The notes under the pieces: generated by a model
Told to the model about the DNA's origin: nothing
The model's input: the letters and a program-made list of their open reading frames with translations, nothing else
The model's database searches: none
In this document: positions 39,662-47,545 of the stretch, piece after piece
Position numbering within the stretch: the first letter of the stretch is position 1
Layout of the letters: each line of letters starts with the position of its first letter
Source: Candidatus Tayloriibacteriota bacterium
Lineage (GTDB): Bacteria; Patescibacteriota; Minisyncoccia; Phycocordibacterales; SIBU01
Assembly: GCA_016188455.1 (NCBI GenBank)
Contig: JACPHR010000019.1
Location: 1 to 51,544 of the forward strand
Direction: 5' to 3'
DNA: 51,544 nt
Program-made: the position numbers and the translations under genes

Positions 39662-39838
39662 TCAACTTTGATAAACATTAGAAGTTCCCGACATCCGCCA
39701 AATCACCGTGCCCGAGGGACAGGTGGTGGCCACCGAACAGGAAAGCGTGCCGGCAAAAGTTGTGTTCACAAAAAATATCCCCGCAGCAAGTAGGGCAATA
39801 AAAATCGTCAGCCAATTTTTATTTGAAAATTTACCCAT
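39662..39838 (-). pseudogene. Truncated leader copy of the surface-protein gene (58 aa)
   Basis: MGKFSNKNWLTIFIALLAAGIFFVNTTFAGTLSCSVATTCPSGTVIWRMSGTSNVYQS-stop; below track length cut-off. Confidence 0.7.
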
Positions 39839-40090
39839 CATATCATATTGCCATAAGTGCGAGTATTACTGATCTGTCGCTTCGTTTTCCTGAATATCGG
39901 GGGTTGGAGTTGTAGCAGTAGCCGACATCTCATCTGGCGCAGGAGCATTGTCTGGTATTACTTCTGCTGCTTCGCTGTCAATAATATTAGTGTCAGTGGT
40001 GAACTCAGGAGAGGTGGTAAATTCAAGAGATGTGCTGGCGGTATCTTGCAGAACCGGTTCATTGGAAAATAGCTCGCTCTGTATATATCC

Positions 40091-40624
40091 TTACTCATCG
40101 TCATAGACGATAAAAATATCCCAAGGGCCGCTTCCTGCAAATATATCAGCGGAACGGATGGTGTGCTCCGAGCTTAGATTGGAAATAAAATCCTGCGCTC
40201 GCGCTTCAACTGTTAGGAAACCGTCTTCCGATGTGCCGGTTAGATTATTTGAATTAAGGATTTTTATGCGCGTAGAAACCTTACCGGTATTTCCCGAATG
40301 ATATTTCACAATCACTGCGAAATCGCCTCCGTAACTGTTTGCCTTAATCTGATCAACCGTTATGTTTTCCTGGCGAGTCAGCCAATTATTCATGGTCTGC
40401 TCTATAGTCATTGAATCTCCTATAAAAATTTTTAATTGATAATTCCCTTGCGTAAGAACGGCAAAAGCTTGAGCGTACATTCTGCCTGTTGAAGTAAAAG
40501 AAAATGCCCCTATTAGAACCGCTAGAATAAAACCTGCGGCAAATAATTTTGTCACGATGGAAGTTTTTTGCTTGTCAGGATTTTTTGCCGATTTTATACC
40601 TTGTATAAGTTTTTTGCTGGACAT
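40091..40624 (-). CDS. Membrane-anchored hypothetical protein
   Basis: MSSKKLIQGIKSAKNPDKQKTSIVTKLFAAGFILAVLIGAFSF...; frame stays open for ~74 codons after its TAA. Confidence 0.6.
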   Translation of the reverse strand: MSSKKLIQGIKSAKNPDKQKTSIVTKLFAAGFILAVLIGAFSFTSTGRMYAQAFAVLTQGNYQLKIFIGDSMTIEQTMNNWLTRQENITVDQIKANSYGGDFAVIVKYHSGNTGKVSTRIKILNSNNLTGTSEDGFLTVEARAQDFISNLSSEHTIRSADIFAGSGPWDIFIVYDDE

Positions 40625-40628
40625 AGTA

Positions 40629-41603
40629 TTAATTAGTGTAGGATATAATGTAATTATACACTGTTGACCCAATATTTTGCAGAATCATAGTCGCGCGACC
40701 CTCCTCGCCGGCCGAGCCGTCGCCTCGAATCATTACCGTTATGATGTATGGACGGTTGGGAATATACACAATCCCAGAATCAAGAAATACCCGATAGTTT
40801 TGGTTCCGCCCCCACTTGTGGGCAAACAAAATATTCTTATCTATGCCGCTTGCCAGATATTCGTCAAAATCCGTTTCCGAAAGCCACTTCAAAATTCTTG
40901 TTGAGTTTCCCCGCTTCAAAAAACTTGAAGTGTAAAGCGCCCGCCACAGCCGGGAATATTCTTTGGCGGAAAACCAACCCTTTTTATCAAACAACTCTTC
41001 CAGACCGGTCTCAATAATGATTGAATCAAGTTCGGGCGGATTCATATTTTCAAGAAATATATGATAGGCGGTATTGTCGGAATTGGTTAGGAGCTCTTGA
41101 AGAAGCCGCTCAACGGTGAAAGTAGTGCCGGCAGGGTTTTGAAACAGGGCGCCAAATTCGGCGTCTTTCTCTTCTTCTTTCAGAACAAGCTCGGTATCCA
41201 ATTGCCACGCTCCATCTTCAACCTTTTTCATAACCGCCATGGCTAAGGGCAGTTTTGACAAACTGGCCGGCCAAATCCTTACCTCTTGTCCGATGTTTAT
41301 GTTGGCGCCGGTATTCAAGAATTCAAAATAAAGCGAGACAGACCCCGGGCCTTCTTTTTGAACAAGCTCGCGCAACTCCTCGCGGAGCGGCTGCAAGTTC
41401 ACGATAAAATGCTCTTGGGGAGTAAAACTTCTCGCCGGGTCAATCAAGGGATAGGGATTGGAAAAGCCGACATTTGAGAGACGCCCTGTAATCGCCGGCC
41501 AACCCCAAACCGCCAAACTCACGGACACAAAGAAAAAAATCAATGCCAGAAGTTTCCATGTTGTTGTGGGACTTTCTGTATTGTTTTGCTCGTGTGTTTT
41601 CAT
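40629..41603 (-). CDS. Class A beta-lactamase-like serine hydrolase
   Basis: TM; PASLSKLPLAM (SxxK), TNSDNTAYHIF (SDN), AHKWG (KTG-like). Confidence 0.85.
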   Translation of the reverse strand: MKTHEQNNTESPTTTWKLLALIFFFVSVSLAVWGWPAITGRLSNVGFSNPYPLIDPARSFTPQEHFIVNLQPLREELRELVQKEGPGSVSLYFEFLNTGANINIGQEVRIWPASLSKLPLAMAVMKKVEDGAWQLDTELVLKEEEKDAEFGALFQNPAGTTFTVERLLQELLTNSDNTAYHIFLENMNPPELDSIIIETGLEELFDKKGWFSAKEYSRLWRALYTSSFLKRGNSTRILKWLSETDFDEYLASGIDKNILFAHKWGRNQNYRVFLDSGIVYIPNRPYIITVMIRGDGSAGEEGRATMILQNIGSTVYNYIISYTN

Positions 41604-41609
41604 AAAGAA

Positions 41610-43283
41610 TTACTCCAATGTTCCCTCAACGATAATGACCACATTGCCCGTGGCGGCAAGCGGCCCGTTTTGAATGGTTATCCCCTCTCCTTCGCGAATG
41701 GTCAGCTGGCGCTCGGTCGTGCTTCCGTTAAACACATAGGGAGTATTCAGCGCAACACCGGCTCTCCGAAAGTGCCCATAATAAGTTCCGTCTCCTAATT
41801 CTTCGGTCCCAAGCAGTGGCGCCAAAAGAGCGCCTCCGCTCAAAGTGGCTCCTCCAGTCGGCCCGTCTCTGGCGGTAATTTGCGCGGGAACCGCGGCATC
41901 AGAGCTGTCGTATTTGTCGGCGGTGATAGTTGTTCCACCCGTGCCCACCGCGCTCGTCCGGTACACTTCAAAAGGGGTGGTGTTGCCTACAACAGCCGCG
42001 GTTTGCCTTGCGTAAAGACTGATTCTGGTTATCTTGAGAATTTTCCCTGAACCAGAGGCGTTGAAAATGTCAATCATTTTTTTGCTGGCGCCCCCGACCG
42101 AGTTTGACTGCCAGGAATAAGTTGGCTTCTCGGTTGCGGTCGCGGCGCCTATTTGGAAGGTTATGCCGCAGGCCACCAAACCCGCGGCTGTGCCGACAAC
42201 AATTCCCCATTTGCAAGCAATTCCCTGTCCTTCTCGTAAAACTATTCTTTCAGCGGATGTATTGCCGCGATTGACATACAGCGGGACTTCGGACTGGAAC
42301 CAAGGAAATGAGCCCGCGGCTCCTGTTCCCAAATGGGCTTCTTCGGTTAAAATGCGGGAGCCGCCGAGAAAACCGCCGGTGAGTGTCGCGCCTCCTGTCG
42401 GAGCGGTTCTCGCGGTTATGTTTGCGCTAAGATTCGTATCCGTGCTGTCAAACTTTCCCGCCGAGATGGCGGTTCCCCCCGTGCCCACCGCGCTTGTTTT
42501 TCGTATTTCTACTGGCGCGCGGATGCCCGTAACTGCCGTTGTCCTTTGAAAAGCAACTACTTCAAGAATTCTGATTACCTGTCCTGAACCGGCCGCGTTG
42601 AAAAGATCCATAATAACACCGTCAGTGGCCATCACCCTGCCGGTTGAGAACATCGTGTAAGTTGCCTCGGGTGTCGGACTACCACCCGCACCAGTTTGAT
42701 CTGTCCCGCAGGAAAAAAGGTTCGTGGTGCTGTCGTAGAGAAGCTTGGCGGTAGTGCCGGCGCAACTCGCCGGCAGCGCGCGCGCAGTATATGCCGAGGT
42801 AGAATCTCCCACCAATACAGCATCGCTTACAGCGGCGGTAAGAGCTGTTCCGCCTTGCCCGACCGTAACCGCAGCGTTGCTTGTTAAAACCGTGGCGGCG
42901 GCATCAGGAAATGTAAAAATTCTTGCGGCCGTGGGCCCGGCGGCAGTGAAGTATGCTATACCCGTGCCGCCATTCGCGGTTGGTAAGATTCCGGTTATCC
43001 CATTGGTCAAATCAACCTGCGCCCAAGCCGGATTGTTGGACGCGCCGGTATTGGAAAGGTATCTCGTGGCGGTGGTGTTTTTAGCGAGAGCCGAGATAAC
43101 ATCAGTTGCCGACCCGTAGAGAATATCGCCCTGCACCACATTTCCAATCTCGGAAATAGTATGCCCAGGATTCGGCGCCGCCGCATTCACTATAGACGCG
43201 AGGGTAATCAGGAGCGCCATAAGAAAAAGAGTACTTAAAAAGCGATTGAAGACCGAGAGATGTTTTCTAAAAAACGAGTTCAT
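41610..43283 (-). CDS. Exported fibre/tail-fibre-like protein with tandem C-terminal repeats
   Basis: NGITGILPTANGGTGI; two copies of RTSAVGTGGTxIxAxKxDSxD...ITAR..PTGGATL.GG; signal peptide. Confidence 0.65.
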   Translation of the reverse strand: MNSFFRKHLSVFNRFLSTLFLMALLITLASIVNAAAPNPGHTISEIGNVVQGDILYGSATDVISALAKNTTATRYLSNTGASNNPAWAQVDLTNGITGILPTANGGTGIAYFTAAGPTAARIFTFPDAAATVLTSNAAVTVGQGGTALTAAVSDAVLVGDSTSAYTARALPASCAGTTAKLLYDSTTNLFSCGTDQTGAGGSPTPEATYTMFSTGRVMATDGVIMDLFNAAGSGQVIRILEVVAFQRTTAVTGIRAPVEIRKTSAVGTGGTAISAGKFDSTDTNLSANITARTAPTGGATLTGGFLGGSRILTEEAHLGTGAAGSFPWFQSEVPLYVNRGNTSAERIVLREGQGIACKWGIVVGTAAGLVACGITFQIGAATATEKPTYSWQSNSVGGASKKMIDIFNASGSGKILKITRISLYARQTAAVVGNTTPFEVYRTSAVGTGGTTITADKYDSSDAAVPAQITARDGPTGGATLSGGALLAPLLGTEELGDGTYYGHFRRAGVALNTPYVFNGSTTERQLTIREGEGITIQNGPLAATGNVVIIVEGTLE

Positions 43284-43660
43284 GCGGAGGACAATAACTT
43301 GTATATAAAGAATAACAAAATTAACTCCTACTCGCTAGAGCAAGCAGTGGATAAAACCCCCTAGTGCCAGTAACTCAAAAGTAAATTAAGAGCGACACCG
43401 CGGGGCTATAGCCCGTCCGAGAGCGTCCTAGAGCGTCCGCGAGTCGCTCGGAGTAGCTCTCCGGAGCCGCTCGGAGTAGCTTGGGCTCGCCCGAATAGGG
43501 CGTTCCACCTCTCTGTCGTCACGAACTGACCATGCGCACCCGCCTGCGTGCGGACACGCACGGGCAGGGAGCGCAGGGTGTTCATTCGCATGAGCGGTCC
43601 GCCTGAGGCGGATAGCGCCGCAATCCCACACTTTTTCGGAAAAGTGTGGGATGACACACA

Positions 43661-43969
43661 TCAAACCACCTTTATTCCCGTCCTCAAAATTTCTTCTACA
43701 AAAGGGGTGGAAACCGTTTTTAAATCTTTTTCAGAAAATATATGCGGCTCTATTCTCAAATCAACCTCTCTGACCAAACGCCCCAATTCAATAATAAAAT
43801 TATCTGTCTCTTTCCTTCTGGAGAAAACAGCAACATCTATATCGCTCCATTTCCTGGCTTCACCCTTGGCGAAAGAACCAAACAGATACAAACCGGATAA
43901 AGGGATCCTGTTTTTCTTCAACTTGTCAGCGTATTTTTCTACGATTTCTTTTGCGCCATTTTTTGACAT
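43661..43969 (-). CDS. Minimal nucleotidyltransferase (MNT)
   Basis: LYLFGSFAKGEARKWSDIDVAVFS. Confidence 0.88.
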   Translation of the reverse strand: MSKNGAKEIVEKYADKLKKNRIPLSGLYLFGSFAKGEARKWSDIDVAVFSRRKETDNFIIELGRLVREVDLRIEPHIFSEKDLKTVSTPFVEEILRTGIKVV

Positions 43970-44352
43970 AAATTTTTATATAATTCAGTTATCTTCTGAA
44001 AATTTTCCTCCGCGTACTCCTTGGTACAAACTTTATAGAATGCCTTTTTATAGTCATCATATCTGGCGCGGATATTAAAGGTATTCGCAACGACAAAATA
44101 ATCTTTAATGTCATTATCTAGATTTAAATTAGCCATTTTCTCCAAAATAATAAGATTATGAATCTTGGGTGGTTGTTCTTTGGTCTCCAACACCACAAAC
44201 GCCTTTAACATTTTCTCCAAAACAATATGCCCGAAAAACAAACTTTCCGGATACCTTTTGGAATCCAGCAACACCTGCATGGTCGCATAATCCCTCTCCG
44301 CGCCGTCAGTCCAGTATGTTACCTGCTCTTTTATACTTATCATGACCTTCAT
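43939..44352 (-). CDS. HEPN-domain protein
   Basis: YWTDGAERDYATMQVLLDSKRYPESLFFGHIVLEKMLKAFVVLETKEQPPKIHNLIILEKM...NIRARYDDYKKAF; overlaps the MNT gene. Confidence 0.85.
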   Translation of the reverse strand: MKVMISIKEQVTYWTDGAERDYATMQVLLDSKRYPESLFFGHIVLEKMLKAFVVLETKEQPPKIHNLIILEKMANLNLDNDIKDYFVVANTFNIRARYDDYKKAFYKVCTKEYAEENFQKITELYKNLCQKMAQKKS

Positions 44353-44448
44353 ATTAACATGAAATAATGGAAAAAAGAATAGAAGTGAAGGTAATCCATC
44401 ACGCCTCCAAATTCCTCCTTGGCTCAAGTATACAAAGCGCCAAGGACC

Positions 44449-44493
44449 TGTGGAAATCAGATGTCCACATTCTGTGGACATCTGATTTCCACA
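44449..44493. repeat. Palindromic element, 21-bp perfect arms with 3-nt loop
   Basis: tgtggaaatcagatgtccaca/ttc/tgtggacatctgatttccaca. Confidence 0.95.
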
Positions 44494-44525
44494 TCATTCT
44501 AAATCGCCGATGGCGTGAGTAGTTC

Positions 44526-44568
44526 TCCAACAGTCTGACTATTAGGTTCCAACAGTCAGACTGTTGGA
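44526..44568. repeat. Palindromic element encoding the Tgt C-terminus (NSLTVGT)
   Basis: Arms tccaacagtctgac ... gtcagactgttgga, 14 bp exact. Confidence 0.9.
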
Positions 44569-45792
44569 AACTTTATAATTGCCCAAAAAATCGTCTCTAT
44601 ATTTCTCAAATCTGCCTTCAAGAATCGCCTGCCGCATTTTCTTCATGAGATTGACGATAAAGTAGAGGTTGTGAATTGTGGCAAGAGTGCACGCTAAAAT
44701 CTCTTCGGCGCGGAAGAGGTGCGAGAGGTAGGCGCGGGTGAAATTCTTGCAAGTGTAACAGGCGCAATTCTTCTCAATCGGCGTGAAGTCGGTCTTGTAT
44801 CGCGAGTTTTCAATGGCGATAAAGCCGTACGAAGTGTAGAGCAAGCCGTTGCGAGCGCGGCGGGTCGGCGCCACGCAGTCAAACAAATCGCAGCCGTTTT
44901 CCACCGCCTCAAACAGGTCCCTCGGTTCCCCGATGCCCAAGAGATGCCTCGGTTTTTCTGCCGGCAGAATGGCGTTTACCCAACGCACCGCCGCGCCGAT
45001 GTCTTCCTTGTCAAACGAACCGCCGATGCCGAAGCCGTCAAAGCCCATGGCGCCGATGACGTCGGCACTCTGCTTTCTCAGGTCTTCAAACCGACCGCCC
45101 TGCACTATGCCAAACAACCCCTGCGGTCTCTCATCGGCTAATTCGCGCGAATTAGCTGATAACTGAATGTGCTTCCCGAGACAACGGCTGGCCCAACGGT
45201 GAGTGCGTCCGAGCGCCTCTTTCTGATACTCGTATGAAGCTTCGGGCGAGGTGCATTCGTCAAAAGCGAAAATCATGTCGGCCCCGATGTTGTGTTGAAT
45301 CTCAATGGAACGTTCGGGTGTTAATCTATGCGCGCTGCCGTCTTTGTATGATTTAAAAGTGACGCCGTCGTCGTCAATTTTTACCAACGGCGCCTCATCT
45401 GCCCTTCCTGTCATTCCTACATTCCTAGGAACGTATGAGGAACGGGGAAAGATTTTTGAGGCCTTCTTGCCAATACCGGCGCCAAGAGAAAATACTTGGA
45501 AGCCGCCAGAGTCGGTCATGGTCGGCCCCGGCCAGTTCATGAACTGATGAAGCCCGCCTGCCTGCTTTATGACCTCTTCGCCCGGCTCAAGATAAAGATG
45601 GTAGGTATTGGCCAAAACCACTTGCGCGCCGAGGCCTTTGACTTGTTCCGGCGTAAGCGCTTTGACGGTCGCCTTCGTGCCGACAACCGCAAAAGCCGGC
45701 GTTTCAATCCTGCCGCGCGGAGTTTCCAAAGTGCCCGCCCGGCCGAGGGCGCTCCTGATTTCCTTTTCAATCGTAAATTTTAAGGTTCCCAT
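44542..45792 (-). CDS. tgt: Queuine tRNA-ribosyltransferase with repeat insertions
   Basis: MTDSGGFQVFSLG, RTHRWASRCLGKH, YLMGIGEP-like HLLGIGEPRDLFEAVENGCDLFDCVAPTRRARNG, CACYTCKNFTRAYLSHLF; start taken at MGTLKF. Confidence 0.93.
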   Translation of the reverse strand: MGTLKFTIEKEIRSALGRAGTLETPRGRIETPAFAVVGTKATVKALTPEQVKGLGAQVVLANTYHLYLEPGEEVIKQAGGLHQFMNWPGPTMTDSGGFQVFSLGAGIGKKASKIFPRSSYVPRNVGMTGRADEAPLVKIDDDGVTFKSYKDGSAHRLTPERSIEIQHNIGADMIFAFDECTSPEASYEYQKEALGRTHRWASRCLGKHIQLSANSRELADERPQGLFGIVQGGRFEDLRKQSADVIGAMGFDGFGIGGSFDKEDIGAAVRWVNAILPAEKPRHLLGIGEPRDLFEAVENGCDLFDCVAPTRRARNGLLYTSYGFIAIENSRYKTDFTPIEKNCACYTCKNFTRAYLSHLFRAEEILACTLATIHNLYFIVNLMKKMRQAILEGRFEKYRDDFLGNYKVSNSLTVGT

Positions 45793-45846
45793 GTTCACCA
45801 GTATATAGGCGAGCCGAAAAAGAGCAACCGAAACCGAACAAAATTC

Positions 45847-45886
45847 TTTGTTGAACATCTAGACCATGGTCTAGATGTTCAACAAA
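45847..45886. repeat. 40-bp perfect palindrome upstream of tgt
   Basis: tttgttgaacatctagaccatggtctagatgttcaacaaa. Confidence 0.95.
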
Positions 45887-45998
45887 AAAATAAGTCATAT
45901 CAGCGGCCGGTCCTTACTGTACGGACGGTCCTTACCATGAGAACCCGGTTAACCAATAAACAAAGCCGGCGCAATGGCGTCGGCTTCCAAGAAAAACT

Positions 45999-46250
45999 CT
46001 ATCTGCCCGCGGGCAAAAACGGGTACTGGCCGGTGATTGCCTCTGGCGACAAACTGACCACCACTTGGGCGGCGTTGAAAGTGGCCACCAGAGCGTCTTC
46101 AAAACTATGAAAAACCTTCGGCAGAAAGAGCTGAAAAATGACAATTACCAACCCCAGCCCTATGGCTCGAAAAATGGGCATGGAAATGAACTTGAGAAGA
46201 GCCGGATACGTCCCGCGGACAAGCGGCAACGTTGTTGATAATTTCAACAA
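45999..46250 (-). CDS. Possible small membrane protein
   Basis: 83 aa with hydrophobic segment; no recognised family. Confidence 0.35.
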   Translation of the reverse strand: MLKLSTTLPLVRGTYPALLKFISMPIFRAIGLGLVIVIFQLFLPKVFHSFEDALVATFNAAQVVVSLSPEAITGQYPFLPAGR

Positions 46251-46377
46251 CTCTCCTCTTCACTCGGAACGGCCGAGCGCGCGGAGAGAGGAAAAGGGTT
46301 GTCGTCATTTTGGCGAAGAGCTTCTGTCCCGTCTGTTAAAACACGGTAAGCGCTTCAAAAGTTACAAAAATGCAAGC

Positions 46378-46418
46378 AAAACTCCCTGCCCCCCGCTTAG
46401 CGGGGGGCAGGGAGTTTT
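46378..46418. terminator. Strong hairpin, bidirectional terminator-like
   Basis: aaaactccctgccccccgc/tta/gcggggggcagggagtttt. Confidence 0.7.
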
Positions 46419-46428
46419 TAAGTAACTT

Positions 46429-46551
46429 ATTAATCCTTGAATTACGAAACTCGCGCTTCGAGAACTTCATCCCGCTTGCCTAAGTCCGGACAAGGCGCGC
46501 GGGATGAAGTTCTCTTCGCGGAAACCGAGTTTTGTAATTCAAGATATTAAT
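46429..46551. repeat. ~123-bp long imperfect inverted repeat
   Basis: attaatccttgaattacgaaactcg...agaacttcatcccgc / gcgggatgaagttct...cgagttttgtaattcaagatattaat. Confidence 0.85.
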
Positions 46552-46738
46552 AGCCGTTAGTCTGCCCCGAAACAGCCTCGGAACTACCGGGCTCGGCAAA
46601 CTGATTGTCGGTAAAATCAGCCTTCGGCGCTTGGCTTGCCTGAAAAATCAAGTCGCCGAAAAACAAAATGCCCAAGACAACAACGAGCGTGATGCCCACC
46701 GCGATAACTTCCTTTGTCGATAGTTTTTTCATAAACAT
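46547..46738 (-). CDS. Small single-TM protein
   Basis: MFMKKLSTKEVIAVGITLVVVLGILFFGDLIFQASQAPKADF... Confidence 0.5.
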   Translation of the reverse strand: MFMKKLSTKEVIAVGITLVVVLGILFFGDLIFQASQAPKADFTDNQFAEPGSSEAVSGQTNGY

Positions 46739-46821
46739 TAGATAGCTTATAATCCTAAATTATAACAGATGTGTGACTTTGCAAAAAGGCCTCAGTGTCT
46801 TACAATATAGCCAACCAAAAC

Positions 46822-47529
46822 ATGGCGAGTAATGAAAAAGAAAACGAATCAGAGCCGGAAGGGCTTTCCAGGGAAACCATCCGCCGGATTATCAAAGCAA
46901 AAGTCCACAGGATTGACCGCGAGTTCACCTTGGCCTTTGAATTCATAAAAAATTACGAAAAGTCGGTCAGTTTTTTCGGCTCGGCGCGTTTTACTGAAAA
47001 CAACCCCCACTATCAAAAAGCTCGGGGACTGGCCAAAAAAATTTCTGCTCTGGGCTACACCATTTTGACCGGCGGGGGCAGGGGCATCATGGAAGCGGCC
47101 AACCGGGCGGCTTTTGAAACGGGCCGGCAATCAGTCGGCCTCAACATCCGCCTGCCCCATCATCAAATCTTAAACTCCTACACCACCGACTCCATCCAAC
47201 TGGATTATTTCTTTGTCCGAAAAGTGGCCCTTTCTTTCGCCGCTGAAGCCTATCTCTTCTTCCCGGGAGGCTTCGGCACCTGTGACGAATTTTTTGAAAT
47301 CCTGACCCTCATCCAAACCCGCAAAATCCGCCGCGTGCCAATAATTCTGGTGGGCGCTGATTATTGGAACGAGCTCCATGGCTTCATTAAAAACGTCATC
47401 TACGGCAAGCACAAGGCCATTGACCCTTCGGATATGGACCTCTACACCATCACTGACGACGAAGAAAAAATTTTAGAAATCATCAAGCGAGTGCCAATCA
47501 AACTGACGCTGCAAAAAAACGGACTCTGA
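46822..47529 (+). CDS. LOG/TIGR00730-family Rossmann-fold protein
   Basis: VSFFGSARFTENNPHYQKARGLAKKISALGYTILTGGGRGIMEAANRAAFE... FFPGGFGTCDEFFEILTLIQT; start could be 46795. Confidence 0.9.
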   Translation: MASNEKENESEPEGLSRETIRRIIKAKVHRIDREFTLAFEFIKNYEKSVSFFGSARFTENNPHYQKARGLAKKISALGYTILTGGGRGIMEAANRAAFETGRQSVGLNIRLPHHQILNSYTTDSIQLDYFFVRKVALSFAAEAYLFFPGGFGTCDEFFEILTLIQTRKIRRVPIILVGADYWNELHGFIKNVIYGKHKAIDPSDMDLYTITDDEEKILEIIKRVPIKLTLQKNGL

Positions 47530-47545
47530 AATCGGTCGGTGATTT

